This document shows, piece after piece, positions 51,426 to 60,590 of a stretch of DNA of 64,000 bases. Source of the stretch: Arthrobacter sp. MMS18-M83 (GTDB lineage: Bacteria; Actinomycetota; Actinomycetes; Actinomycetales; Micrococcaceae); assembly GCF_026683955.1 (NCBI RefSeq), contig NZ_CP113343.1, positions 2,232,001 through 2,296,000 on the forward strand, in the 5' to 3' direction. The notes beneath the pieces are model-generated. The model ran no database searches and had not been told where the DNA came from. It worked only from the letters and a program-made list of their open reading frames with translations. The translations under genes were made by a program, and so were the position numbers. How positions within the stretch are numbered: position 1 is the first letter of the stretch; every line of letters begins with the position of its first letter.

Positions 51426-51588
51426 ATAGATGTTCGCCTCGATTTTTGACTGAACGGCCGAGGTAGACGGCGCCGCAGTCGGTCGGCGGCCGTCCGCCGG
51501 CGGTTCCACAGCTGGCGGCGCGGCCGCCCGTGATCCACATCTCGCTTGACGACTTCATGTGACCGCCCTTACAGTTTTCTTTACGAGC

Positions 51589-51609
51589 ATCGGATGTCCT
51601 ACATCCGAT
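51589..51609. promoter_or_regulatory. NanR operator at the siaE promoter
   Basis: ATCGGATGT-CCT-ACATCCGAT, a perfect palindrome with 9-bp arms, 31 bases before the siaE ATG. Arm length and position fit a dimeric FadR/GntR repressor. Confidence 0.75.
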
Positions 51610-51640
51610 AACCAGAAAAACTTGAATGGTGAGGCATCTT

Positions 51641-53359
51641 ATGAGCAACACGATTAACAAACTGCCGCTGGTCAGCGACGCCAGCCGACGCAACTTCCTC
51701 AAACTGACCGGAGCAGTGGGCGCTGCTGCGGCCTTCACCACAACCTTGTCGGCATGTGGCGGTCCTGCCTCCACCACGACGGGCGGAGCGAGCAACATCG
51801 CTGCCGTCAACAAGGACCTCACCATCGAGGCAGGCATCTCCTATGCCCTGTCCACGGGTTTCGACCCGCTGACTTCCTCCGGCGCCACCCCTCTGGCCGC
51901 CAACCTGCACATCTTCGAAGGCCTCGTGGAACTCCACCCGGCCACGCGCGAGCCCTACAACGCACTCGCCGCCAGCGACCCCAAGAAGATCAACGACACC
52001 ACGTACCAGGTGACCATCCGCGACGGCGCCAAGTTCCACAACGGCGCCCCCGTCACCACGGAAGATGTGGCCTACTCCTTCACCCGCGTGATGGACCCGG
52101 CCAACAAGTCCTTGTTCTCCCAGTTCATTCCATTCATCAAGGACGTCAAGGCTCTTGATGCCAAGACAGTCGAGTTCTCGTTGAAGTACCCTTTCCCGGG
52201 CTTCGGACCGCGAATCTCCGTCGTGAAGGTGGTTCCGAAGGCACTGGTTTCCACTGACCAGAAGGGCTTCGATGCCAAGCCGATCGGCTCCGGCCCCTAC
52301 AAGCTGATCTCGGCCGTCAAGGACGACAAGATCGTCTTCGAAGCATTCGCCGACTACAACGGCCCCAAGCCTGCGCTTGCAAAGGGCATGACGTGGCTGT
52401 TGCTCTCAGACGCCGCCGCCCGCGTCACTGCGGTCCAGTCGGGCCGCGTCCAAGCGATCGAAGACGTCCCCTACCTGGACGTGGACGGACTCAAGTCCAA
52501 GGCGCGGGTTGAATCCGTGCAGTCCTTCGGTCTCCTGTTCCTGATGTTCAACTGCGCGAAGGCGCCGTTCAACAACAAGCTGGTTCGCCAGGCGCTCCAC
52601 TACGGGCTGGACAAAGACGCCATCATCAAGAAGGCCCTGTTCGGCAACGCCAAGGCTGCGTCGTCGTACTTCCAGGAGGGCCACCCGGACTACGTCAAGG
52701 CCAAGAACGTCTACGGCTACGATCCCCAGAAGGCCGCGGACCTCCTCAAGCAAGCCGGCGTGAGCAACCTCGAATTCGAACTGCTCACCACGGACACCGC
52801 GTGGGTCAAGGATGTTGCCCCGCTGATGCTGGAGTCCTGGAACAAGATCCCCGGCGTCAAGGTCACCGCAAAAAACTTGCAGTCCGGCGCGTTGTACTCC
52901 GACAGGGTAGGCAAGGCCGACTTCTCGGTGGTCGCTGCCCCGGGTGATCCTTCCGTCTTCGGCAACGACGCAGACCTGCTCCTGAGCTGGTTCTACTCGG
53001 GCGCCACCTGGATGACGAAGCGCGCCTACTGGACCACTCCCGAAAGTGCCACCCTGCAGGATCTGATGGACAAGGGCTCGCAGGCCGCGCCCGCTGATGC
53101 CAAGAAGATCACGGGCCAAATTGTGGACCTCGTCTCCGAGGAAGTCCCGCTGTACCCGCTCTTCCACCGCCAGCTCCCCAGCGCGTGGGACGAAAGAAGC
53201 TCTCGGGCTTCAAGCCGCTGCCCACCACGGGACTGTCCTTCATCGGCGTCGGCCGCACGGCCTAGCCGGCCGCACCTCCCAGCCAGCTGCCCCCAACTAG
53301 CTCGCGAGACCGCCACCCCGCGGCCGCACCAAAGCAACCGGAGAACACATTGGTCATGA
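51641..53359 (+). CDS. siaE: ABC importer substrate-binding protein (sialic acid type, family 5), C-terminal frameshift
   Basis: A family 5 (peptide/nickel/sialic acid type) solute-binding lipoprotein. The N-terminus has a twin-arginine motif [18 protein letters not shown] and lipobox LSAC. The body follows OppA/SiaE style: [41 protein letters not shown]. After SAWDE at about 53190 the natural ending [20 protein letters not shown] is in another frame and would stop at 53265; one base is missing at GACGAAAGAAG, so the written frame runs to 53359 with an Arg/Ser/Pro-rich false tail overlapping the permease start. Either a real mutation or a sequencing error. ATG 51641 has GTGAGG 6 bases upstream. 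Confidence 0.82.
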   Translation: MSNTINKLPLVSDASRRNFLKLTGAVGAAAAFTTTLSACGGPASTTTGGASNIAAVNKDLTIEAGISYALSTGFDPLTSSGATPLAANLHIFEGLVELHPATREPYNALAASDPKKINDTTYQVTIRDGAKFHNGAPVTTEDVAYSFTRVMDPANKSLFSQFIPFIKDVKALDAKTVEFSLKYPFPGFGPRISVVKVVPKALVSTDQKGFDAKPIGSGPYKLISAVKDDKIVFEAFADYNGPKPALAKGMTWLLLSDAAARVTAVQSGRVQAIEDVPYLDVDGLKSKARVESVQSFGLLFLMFNCAKAPFNNKLVRQALHYGLDKDAIIKKALFGNAKAASSYFQEGHPDYVKAKNVYGYDPQKAADLLKQAGVSNLEFELLTTDTAWVKDVAPLMLESWNKIPGVKVTAKNLQSGALYSDRVGKADFSVVAAPGDPSVFGNDADLLLSWFYSGATWMTKRAYWTTPESATLQDLMDKGSQAAPADAKKITGQIVDLVSEEVPLYPLFHRQLPSAWDERSSRASSRCPPRDCPSSASAARPSRPHLPASCPQLARETATPRPHQSNRRTHWS

Positions 53360-54306
53360 TATTGCGCCTGCTTGGACGCAGACTCGCGGCATTGCCCTTG
53401 ATGATCCTGGGCATCACGCTGCTGGTCTTCCTCGTCCTTCAAGCAGCCCCAGGCGACCAGGCCAGTTCGGCCCTCGGCGAAGCCGCCAGTGAGGAAGCCA
53501 AGCAGCAGTACCGCCAGGAAAACGGCCTGAACGATCCCCTGTTCGTCCAGTACTTCCGTTTCCTGGGCAGGTTACTTCAGCTCGATCTTGGCGTGACCAC
53601 TCCCCCGTCCAAGTCGGTGGCGGCCATGATCGCCTCCGCCTTCCCGCTGACGCTGCAGCTGACCTTCCTCGGGGTGATCATCGCCGTCGTCCTGTCCTTG
53701 GTCTTCGGTATCATCGGTGCCCTCTACCGTGACAAGTGGCAGGACCAGTTGGTCCGGGTCTTCTCCATCGCAGCAATCGCAACCCCGTCCTTCTGGCTGG
53801 GCATCCTGCTCATCCAATGGTTCGCGCTCGGTGACAACCCGCTGTTTCCCTCAGGTGGAATCGCGACGCCGGAATCCGGCTTCGGCGGTTGGCTCAACTC
53901 GATGGCGCTCCCGGCCCTCGCGCTCGGCATCCCGGTCTCCGCCTCCTTGATCCGCGTTGTCCGCACGTCCATGGTGGAAGAACTGGACCGCGACTACGTC
54001 CGCACGGCCATCGGCAACGGCGTCCCCTACCGCGAGGTGGTTTCCAGGAACGTCCTCCGCAACGCGCTCGTCACTCCGGTGACCGTGCTGGGACTGCGCG
54101 TGGGCTATCTCCTGGGCGGCGCCGTCGTGATTGAAATGATCTTCGCCCTTCCGGGCATGGGCCAGCTGATCCTCAACGGCATCACCAACCTGGACGTCAA
54201 CCTGGTCCAGGGCGTGGTCCTCACCATCTCGATCACCTTCGTCTTGGTGAACATCGTGGTGGACCTCCTGTACCTGCTCATCAACCCCCGAATCAGGACG
54301 GTATAG
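53350..54306 (+). CDS. siaF: ABC importer permease, DppB-like (sialic acid type)
   Basis: A 318-residue permease with six hydrophobic helices. It starts [20 protein letters not shown] and ends in the family signature region NPRIRTV; the EAA-like coupling loop is [21 protein letters not shown]. It would form the channel with the permease half of the next gene. The TTG at 53350 has GGAG 7 bases upstream; ATG 53356 is an alternative. The gene follows siaE after repair of its frameshift with about 85 bases between them. Confidence 0.88.
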   Translation: MVMILRLLGRRLAALPLMILGITLLVFLVLQAAPGDQASSALGEAASEEAKQQYRQENGLNDPLFVQYFRFLGRLLQLDLGVTTPPSKSVAAMIASAFPLTLQLTFLGVIIAVVLSLVFGIIGALYRDKWQDQLVRVFSIAAIATPSFWLGILLIQWFALGDNPLFPSGGIATPESGFGGWLNSMALPALALGIPVSASLIRVVRTSMVEELDRDYVRTAIGNGVPYREVVSRNVLRNALVTPVTVLGLRVGYLLGGAVVIEMIFALPGMGQLILNGITNLDVNLVQGVVLTISITFVLVNIVVDLLYLLINPRIRTV

Positions 54307-54308
54307 CC

Positions 54309-56483
54309 ATGCGCAGCAAACTTGCTGAACGGCTCAGCGCCCCGGGCGTCCGCTTCAAGTCCCTCCCCTGGGGATCGCGTTTTGCCCTGTTGTTCCTCGT
54401 GATCATCGCCTTGGCCGCGATCTTCGCGCCGGTCATCGCGCCGCACGATCCCCTGGAAACGTTCATTCCTGCGCAAGCGCCGGACGCGGACCACTTCTTC
54501 GGCACCGACCGTCTGGGCCGCGACGTCTTCTCCCGGCTGCTCTACGGCTCGCAGTCTTCCCTCATGATCGGCCTCGGCGCGGTGGCCCTCGCGATCGTCG
54601 TCGGCGCAGTGCTTGGCTCGCTCGCCGCGACGTCCAGCAAGGCCGTCAACGAGATCATCATGCGCCTCATGGACATCCTCATGGCGTTCCCGGGCATCGC
54701 CCTCGCAGCCGTACTCCTGGCCGCGTTCGGCAACTCGGTGCCCACCATCATCATCGCGATCGCCATCATCTACACCCCGCAGCTTGCCCGTGTGGTCCGC
54801 GCCAATGTCCTCTCCCAATACGGTGAAGACTACGTCCGCGCCGAACGCGTGATGGGCGCCGGCCGCGCTTACATCCTGCTCAAGCACATTGTCCGCAACA
54901 CCGCGGCACCGGTGCTGGTTTTCGCCACGGTCATGGTGGCCGACGCCATCATCCTCGAAGCCTCGCTGTCATTCCTCGGCGCCGGTGTCCAGGATCCCGC
55001 GCCGTCATGGGGCAACGTGATCTCCTACGGCCGCAACCTGGTCCTGTCCGGCGGCTGGTGGGCAACCACCTTCGCCGGCCTCACCATCCTGCTCACCGTG
55101 CTCGCCCTGAACATCCTCGCCGAGGGCCTCACCGATGCCATGGTGAACCCGAAGCTGCGCAAGGCACCCGTCGTGAAGGACGACGACGGTGCTGCCGCTG
55201 CTTTTGCGGGCGCGGCGGTGGCGGGCGCCGCCGTCGATACCGAGATCGCGACGTCGGTAGCCCAGGCTTCCGTTGTGGAACAGCACGAGCTCGACGGTGT
55301 GCGCGCCGCAAACGGCGATCCGCTCTCCGAAGAGGACTACGCGGCGTCGGCCCTGAACGATACTCGTTTCCTGAAAGATCAGAGGCTCGCAACTGAGAAT
55401 CCGCACGCCCTGCTGGACCCCATGTCGGCGCTGAATAAGGAACTGGAACTCTTGGCTTCCATCGAGTCCAAGCGCACCGACCGTCTCCCCCAGGTCTCCG
55501 CTGACGCCCGGAACGTGCTGGAGGTCAGGAATCTGTCCATCCGTTTCCCTGGCCGCTTCGGCGAAACCGCGATCGTGGACAACGTCTCCTTCACCGTCCG
55601 CGAAGGGGAGACCATGGGCCTCGTGGGCGAATCCGGTTGCGGCAAGTCCATCACGTCCCTCGCGATCATGGGCTTGCTACCGAAGACCGCCGAGATCACC
55701 GGTTCCATCACTTTCGATGGCAAGGAACTCCTGGATTCCAGCTCGAAGCACAGCAACACCAAGGCCTACCAAGGCCTGCGTGGCGAACAGATCGCCATGG
55801 TCTACCAGGATGCTCTGAGTTCGCTCAACCCATCCATGAAGATCAAGGAGCAGATGACCCAGCTGACCAAGCGCGGCGGCCGCAAGACCCCCACCGAGTT
55901 GCTGGAAATGGTGAAACTCGATCCGGTCCGCACGCTTGCCAGCTACCCGCACGAGCTCTCCGGCGGCCAGCGCCAACGCGTGCTGATCGCCATGGCGCTC
56001 TCCCGCTCACCGAAAATCGTGGTCGCAGACGAACCCACCACCGCCCTGGACGTCACTGTCCAGAAGCAGGTAGTGGAATTACTCAACGAACTGCGCGAAC
56101 AGCTTGGCTTCGCCATGGTCTTCGTCAGCCATGACCTCGCGCTGGTCGCGTCCCTGGCCCACCGCATCACCGTCATGTACGCCGGCCAGGTAGTGGAATC
56201 CGCGCAGGCCTCGGAGCTCCTGCAGAATCCCCGCCACGAATACACGCGCGGTTTGTTGGGCGCGGTCCTTTCGATCGAGGCCGACGCCGTCCGCCTCCAC
56301 CAGATTCCCGGCACGGTTCCGTCGCCGCGCGATTTCGCTCCCGGTGACCGCTTTGCGGCGCGCTCGTTGAGGCCCGACGCCGATCCGAACCAGCAACTGG
56401 TCCTCGCAGTTGTTGAACCCGCCGGTGGCGGAGCGGACCGCGACCACTACTGGGCCAGCCACCTGAAGGAGGACGCAAAGTGA
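54309..56483 (+). CDS. siaG: ABC importer fused permease (DppC-like) and ATPase (DppD-like)
   Basis: A 724-residue fusion. Residues 1-300 are a DppC-type permease (GTDRLGRDVFSRLLYGSQSS; coupling loop AERVMGAGRAYILLKHIVRN). An Ala-rich acidic linker (about 285-395) leads to an ATPase: Walker A MGLVGESGCGKSITSLAIMG, signature YPHELSGGQRQRVLIAMALS, Walker B IVVADEPTTALD, switch His VFVSHDLALVAS. A permease-ATPase fusion is the hallmark of the corynebacterial SiaEFGI sialic acid importer. It starts 2 bases after siaF and overlaps siaI by 4 bases. Confidence 0.9.
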   Translation: MRSKLAERLSAPGVRFKSLPWGSRFALLFLVIIALAAIFAPVIAPHDPLETFIPAQAPDADHFFGTDRLGRDVFSRLLYGSQSSLMIGLGAVALAIVVGAVLGSLAATSSKAVNEIIMRLMDILMAFPGIALAAVLLAAFGNSVPTIIIAIAIIYTPQLARVVRANVLSQYGEDYVRAERVMGAGRAYILLKHIVRNTAAPVLVFATVMVADAIILEASLSFLGAGVQDPAPSWGNVISYGRNLVLSGGWWATTFAGLTILLTVLALNILAEGLTDAMVNPKLRKAPVVKDDDGAAAAFAGAAVAGAAVDTEIATSVAQASVVEQHELDGVRAANGDPLSEEDYAASALNDTRFLKDQRLATENPHALLDPMSALNKELELLASIESKRTDRLPQVSADARNVLEVRNLSIRFPGRFGETAIVDNVSFTVREGETMGLVGESGCGKSITSLAIMGLLPKTAEITGSITFDGKELLDSSSKHSNTKAYQGLRGEQIAMVYQDALSSLNPSMKIKEQMTQLTKRGGRKTPTELLEMVKLDPVRTLASYPHELSGGQRQRVLIAMALSRSPKIVVADEPTTALDVTVQKQVVELLNELREQLGFAMVFVSHDLALVASLAHRITVMYAGQVVESAQASELLQNPRHEYTRGLLGAVLSIEADAVRLHQIPGTVPSPRDFAPGDRFAARSLRPDADPNQQLVLAVVEPAGGGADRDHYWASHLKEDAK

Positions 56484-57286
56484 GTGTTTCAACCGGCAAG
56501 CCGGTCATCGAGCTCAAGGACGTCAAAGTCCACCACAGGGCCCGCACCGGCGGCCTCTTCCGGCCCAACATCGTCAAGGCAGTCAACGGCGTGGACTTCA
56601 GCATCAGCCGCGGCGAGACGGTCGGCATCGTCGGTGAGTCCGGCTGCGGCAAGTCCACGCTCGCTTCGGTGCTCGTGGGACTCCAGGCTCCGACGTCGGG
56701 CCAGGTGCTCTTCCACGGCAAGCCCGCCATCAAGCGCAATGCGCGCATGCGCAAGGAATTCGGGCGGGCCGTATCCGTGGTCTTCCAGGACCCGGCCACG
56801 GCACTCAATCCGCGCATGACCATCCAGGACATCCTCACCGACCCCCTGCAGGTTCACGGCATCGGCAACGCCGCGTCCCGCTCGGACAAGGTCAAGGAAC
56901 TGCTGGCCCTCGTGGGCTTGCCGCAATCGGCAGCCGAAGTCACGCCGTCGCAAGTTTCCGGCGGCCAGCGGCAGCGCGTGGCGATCGCCCGCGCCCTCGC
57001 CTTGGATCCGGACATCATCGTGGCGGACGAGCCGACGTCGGCCCTCGACGTGTCCGTCCGCGCCCAAGTCCTCAACCTGCTGTCCGACCTGAAAACCCAG
57101 CTGAACCTCGGCATGGTCTTCATTTCGCACGACATTCAGACCGTCCGCTACGTCTCCGACCGCATCTGCGTCATGTACTTCGGACAGATCGTGGAGGAAG
57201 GCCCGGCGGCCCAAGTGTTCGACAACCCGAGCAACGACTACACCAAAAAGCTGCTCGGCGCCGCGCCCAGCCTGCTCCACACCTAA
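56480..57286 (+). CDS. siaI: ABC importer ATPase, DppF-like (sialic acid type)
   Basis: A 268-residue ATPase: Walker A GIVGESGCGKSTLASVLVGL, Q-loop VVFQDPATALNPRMT, signature SQVSGGQRQRVAIARALALD, Walker B IIVADEPTSALDVS, and switch VFISHDIQTVRYVS. It partners the ATPase half of SiaG to drive import. GTG 56480 overlaps the siaG stop. The C-terminus ends soon after NDYTKKLLGAAPS, as usual for oligopeptide-type ATPases. Confidence 0.92.
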   Translation: MSVSTGKPVIELKDVKVHHRARTGGLFRPNIVKAVNGVDFSISRGETVGIVGESGCGKSTLASVLVGLQAPTSGQVLFHGKPAIKRNARMRKEFGRAVSVVFQDPATALNPRMTIQDILTDPLQVHGIGNAASRSDKVKELLALVGLPQSAAEVTPSQVSGGQRQRVAIARALALDPDIIVADEPTSALDVSVRAQVLNLLSDLKTQLNLGMVFISHDIQTVRYVSDRICVMYFGQIVEEGPAAQVFDNPSNDYTKKLLGAAPSLLHT

Positions 57287-57337
57287 GTTTTTCCCTTTCA
57301 GATCCAAACAAATCAGATCCAAGCAATGGAGATTTCT

Positions 57338-58255
57338 GTGTCTACTCAGTTCCAGGGCGTCATTCCCCCGGTCATCACCCCCCGCCACGCCGACGGCCGC
57401 GTTGACACCGCGTCCCTGAAGAACGTCACCAAGCACCTGCTCGACGGCGGCGTGTCCGGCCTTTTCGTGTTGGGCTCCTCGGGAGAGGTCCCCTACTTGA
57501 CCAACGAAGAGCGCGAGCTGGTGGTCTCCACGATCGCCGACGCGAACGCCGGTGCGGTGCCCCTGTTCGTTGGCGCCAACGAACAAACCACCAACCGCGT
57601 CATCGAAGAAGCACGCAAGGTTGTGGACCTCGGAGCCGACGCGATCGTGGTCACCTCCATGTACTACGCCATCGGCAACGCCCAGGAAACCGAAACCCAC
57701 TTCCGCAGCATCCACGCTGCCGTAGACAAGCCGATCTTCGCCTACGACGTCCCCGTCCGAACCCACTTCAAACTGCCCACGGACCTCCTTGTCCGCCTCG
57801 GCCGCGACGGCGTGATCGCTGGTGTCAAGGACTCCTCCGGCGACGACGTCTCCTTCCGCCAACTGCTCCTCGCAGCCAAGGACATCCCCAACTTCGACAT
57901 CTTCACGGGCCACGAAATAGTAGTGGACGGCGCCCTCCTCGCCGGCGCCCAAGGCGTAGTCCCCGGTCTCGGCAACGTGGATCCCGCGGGCTACCGCCGC
58001 CTGTTCGACGCCGCCCAAGCCGGAGATTGGACCACAGCCGCCGCCGAACAGGACCGTCTGGCCGACGTCTTCAACATCGTCTACACCCCCAACGGCCGAG
58101 TCTCCGGCGGGGCAGCAGGACTGGGCGCCTTCAAGACCGCCCTCCAAATCATGGGCATCATCGAATCCAACACGATGAGCGCCCCGATGCAGTCCCTAAA
58201 CGCCGAAGAAACCGCCGCAATCCGCACGATCCTTGAGCGCAACGGCCTGGTCTAA
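57338..58255 (+). CDS. nanA: Dihydrodipicolinate synthase/N-acetylneuraminate lyase family, probable NanA
   Basis: A 305-residue class I aldolase. The family GxxGE motif is FVLGSSGEVPYLTNEERELV, the catalytic Tyr lies in FAYDVPVRTHF and the Schiff-base Lys in VIAGVKDSSGDDVSFRQ. Context makes neuraminate lyase (sialic acid to ManNAc + pyruvate) the best guess; dihydrodipicolinate synthase or another aldolase activity is possible. GTG 57338 is preferred to ATG 57326 since GGAG lies 7 bases upstream. About 600 bases of repeats follow before nanK. Confidence 0.82.
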   Translation: MSTQFQGVIPPVITPRHADGRVDTASLKNVTKHLLDGGVSGLFVLGSSGEVPYLTNEERELVVSTIADANAGAVPLFVGANEQTTNRVIEEARKVVDLGADAIVVTSMYYAIGNAQETETHFRSIHAAVDKPIFAYDVPVRTHFKLPTDLLVRLGRDGVIAGVKDSSGDDVSFRQLLLAAKDIPNFDIFTGHEIVVDGALLAGAQGVVPGLGNVDPAGYRRLFDAAQAGDWTTAAAEQDRLADVFNIVYTPNGRVSGGAAGLGAFKTALQIMGIIESNTMSAPMQSLNAEETAAIRTILERNGLV

Positions 58256-58360
58256 GGGGCGGCGCCGGAACCTTTCGCCGGTTGCCGAGCGTCACCTTTT
58301 GTAGGCTGATGTCACGCCACCTTTGCTTGTTGCCGTGGTCGGGTCGTGCCGTAGGACCAG

Positions 58361-58680
58361 TTTTGCCGTCCCTTAGACACCTCCCGACGCACCGCTACAG
58401 TCGCTGGGCGACTTCCGCAATGCTCTGGTCGGCGATGCGGGACTACACAAAACCGTCCCTCCGCCACTCGGGCGAATGCGGAACCTTTGTGACGGGGCCG
58501 GGATCCGCACCGTGCCGCTGCAGGTCCCGATCGGCGTCGACAGTTCGCAGCGTCAGGTGAGACGACCGCCTGAGGTGCCGGGCCGGGGTCTTGCGTAGGC
58601 GCGCATCGCCGACCAGAGTCGTCTGAAGGTCGTCCAGCGACCGGAAGACGACGTCGGAAGGTGTCTAAGCGCCGGCAAGG
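58361..58680. repeat. Long imperfect inverted repeat
   Basis: The first 100 bases (58361-58460) align without gaps to the reverse complement of 58581-58680, about 70 of 100 identical. Best blocks are TTAGACACC and CTCTGGTCGGCGATGCG. The 120-base apex is less structured. A transcript would fold into a very large hairpin. Confidence 0.8.
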
Positions 58681-58824
58681 CCGCGGTTTGGCGCCGCCGC
58701 AACCACAACTAACCCGACTACAGCCAGACCGCAGTCTGGCGCTGTCCCAGCCACAGCTAACCTGAGCACAGACAGACCGCAGCGTAACGCCGCCGCAACC
58801 GCAGCGAACCTGACCATAATCGAA
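58681..58824. repeat. Three 48-bp degenerate tandem repeats
   Basis: Units at 58681, 58729 and 58777, each starting CCGC(A/G)G and containing CAACCACAACTAACC or close variants. The period is exactly 48 bases. Confidence 0.8.
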
Positions 58825-58874
58825 ACGCAACGCGCGGGCTCAAACCCAGCAATCAAACGATCCGGAGGAGAAAC

Positions 58875-59831
58875 ATGATGCACGTGATCGGGGTTGATCT
58901 TGGTGGGACTAAGACGGCCGCCGGGGTTGTGGGGGCCAACGGGGAAGTGTTGTTTATGGAGCAAATTCCTACGCTGAATCGGGGTGGGGGCGAGGCTATT
59001 TTGAGGGCGACCGCGGGGCTCGTGGGGCGGCTCATGCGGCGGGCGGCAGGTGAGGGAATCGATGTCGGGCGTGTTGGCGTGGGTTCGGCTGGGGTCATCG
59101 ATGCCGTGAATGGTGATGTGGTTTCGGCGACCGATGCGATTCTGGGGTGGGCCGGGACCAGGTTGACGGCGGGCTTGGCGCAACTCCTTGGCTTGCCGCG
59201 GGGGTCGGTCATGGCCGTCAACGATGTGCACGCGCATGCTCTTGGTGAGGCGTGGCGTGGGGCGGCTGCGGGGTCTTCGAGTTCACTCATGGTGGCGTTC
59301 GGGACGGGTGTCGGCGGCAGTTTTGTGCTGGATGGATCGCCTGTTTTGGGGCACCACTATGTGGGCGGGCACGTGGGGCATTTTGCTTCGCCGTATGCCT
59401 ATCACGAGGGCAGGGCGCTCCCCTGCGTGTGTGGCGGCTCGGGCCACGTTGAGGCGATCGCTTCCGGTCCGGCGATTCTTGAATCATTCCTCCGTTTCGG
59501 AGGCTCTCCCGAGGTCCTCGATACCCGTGCGGTGTTTGCCTTGGCTCGGGCCGCTTCCGCTGACAGCCCAGGCGACCCTGCCGCGATCACGGCCATCGGC
59601 GTCGGCGCAGGTGCCGCCGGGCAGGCGATCGGTGGGCTCGTCAACATCCTCGATCCGGAAACGGTAGTGGTCTCCGGCGGTCTCGCAGATGCCGGAGACT
59701 TCTGGTGGAAACCCATGGAACGCGCCCTGCGCAAGGAACTCATGGCCCCGCTCGCTGACATTCCCGTGCTTCGGGCGTCGCTGGGCAATACCGCTGCCAT
59801 TGTGGGTGCGGCCAAGCTTGTCCTGAACTGA
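58875..59831 (+). CDS. nanK: ROK family kinase, probable N-acetylmannosamine kinase
   Basis: A 318-residue sugar kinase: ATP loop IGVDLGGTKTAAGVVG, catalytic Asp in MAVNDVHAHALGE, and ROK region GGHVGHFASPYAYHEG ... CVCGGSGHVEAIASGPAI. The zinc motif CxCGxxGCxE has His instead of the third Cys. By context it phosphorylates ManNAc. GGAGGAG precedes the ATG by a few bases. The first half (to about 59450) is strikingly G-rich with many GGG/GTG/TTG codons, unlike the second half and neighbours, as if part of the gene came from elsewhere. Confidence 0.83.
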   Translation: MMHVIGVDLGGTKTAAGVVGANGEVLFMEQIPTLNRGGGEAILRATAGLVGRLMRRAAGEGIDVGRVGVGSAGVIDAVNGDVVSATDAILGWAGTRLTAGLAQLLGLPRGSVMAVNDVHAHALGEAWRGAAAGSSSSLMVAFGTGVGGSFVLDGSPVLGHHYVGGHVGHFASPYAYHEGRALPCVCGGSGHVEAIASGPAILESFLRFGGSPEVLDTRAVFALARAASADSPGDPAAITAIGVGAGAAGQAIGGLVNILDPETVVVSGGLADAGDFWWKPMERALRKELMAPLADIPVLRASLGNTAAIVGAAKLVLN

Positions 59832-59886
59832 CACCTGAATCTCCCGAACACTCCAACCCCGAACACCGTCGCAAGGAGACACCCCC

Positions 59887-60573
59887 ATGATCCTGACCCC
59901 CGATGGCCTCCAAGCCCTCCGCTCGCAGTTGATCGTGTCCTGCCAGGCCTACCCGGGCGAGCCCATGCGCGATCCCCGGACGACCGGCCAGGTGGCGGCG
60001 TCGGCGGTTATCGGTGGTGCCGCGGCCGTCCGCGTCCAAGGCCTCGCGGACGTCCAGTTCACCCGCGCCGCCGTGGAGGTTCCGGTGATCGGGCTCTGGA
60101 AGGACGGGCACGACGGCGTTTTCATCACCCCGACGCTCCGGCATGCCCTCGCCGTCGCCAACGCCGGCGCCCATGTGGTGGCCATCGACGGCACGCGCCG
60201 CGCACGGCCCGACGGCCTGAGCCTCAAACAGACGGTTGATGGAATCCGCGCCGAATCGCATGCCTTGGTCATGGCTGACTGCGGTTCCTACGCCGACGCT
60301 GTGGCCGCCGTCGAAGCTGGTGCCGACCTGATCGGTACCACCCTGGCCGGTTACACCGGAGAGCGCCCCAAGAGCGACGGCCCGGACCTTGAGCTCCTCG
60401 CGGAGATCGCCGGCGCAGGACTAGGCAAGCCACTCATCGCCGAGGGCCGCATCCACACCCCCGCGCAAGCCCGCCGGGCCCTCGACGCGGGTGCGTTCGC
60501 CGTCGTCGTCGGTACCGCGATCACGCATCCGGCCAGCATTACCGGCTGGTTCAAGAGTGCGATGGACGCCTGA
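59887..60573 (+). CDS. nanE: N-acetylmannosamine-6-phosphate 2-epimerase
   Basis: A 228-residue TIM-barrel enzyme converting ManNAc-6-P to GlcNAc-6-P. Typical segments: LIVSCQAYPGEPMRDP, AAAVRVQGLADVQFTR, PVIGLWKDGHDGVFITPTL, VMADCGSYADAVAAVEAGAD, DLIGTTLAGYTGE and LIAEGRIHTPAQARRALDAG. The Lys and Glu of the active site are kept. This is the gene that makes the sialic acid reading of the cluster strong. It follows nanK by 55 bases with its own AAGGAG site. Confidence 0.92.
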   Translation: MILTPDGLQALRSQLIVSCQAYPGEPMRDPRTTGQVAASAVIGGAAAVRVQGLADVQFTRAAVEVPVIGLWKDGHDGVFITPTLRHALAVANAGAHVVAIDGTRRARPDGLSLKQTVDGIRAESHALVMADCGSYADAVAAVEAGADLIGTTLAGYTGERPKSDGPDLELLAEIAGAGLGKPLIAEGRIHTPAQARRALDAGAFAVVVGTAITHPASITGWFKSAMDA

Positions 60574-60590
60574 CTGAGGCCAGAGCTGTC

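Larger units (their letters stand above)
58256..58874. other. Long non-coding region with inverted and tandem repeats
   Basis: About 600 bases between nanA and nanK with no credible gene. From 58261 it has repeated CACCTTT/AACCTTT motifs, then a long imperfect inverted repeat (58361-58680), then three 48-bp tandem units (58681-58824), then the nanK ribosome site. ORFs on either strand are mirror copies of the inverted repeat. It must hold the nanK promoter, if any. Confidence 0.75.

Noticed and set aside
51337..51567. 74-residue minus-strand ORF (starts MKSSSEMWITGG) with an AAGGGCGG upstream
   Set aside because: It covers the nanR promoter region and the operator half-site, has no recognised motif and is more likely chance in regulatory DNA.
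56489..58147. 552-residue open frame antisense to siaI and nanA
   Set aside because: Shadow frame with low-complexity Gly/Val/Asp content; the sense genes have full motifs.
58282..58830. ORFs on both strands through the inverted and tandem repeats
   Set aside because: They translate the repeat arms; no start signals and no homologous look.
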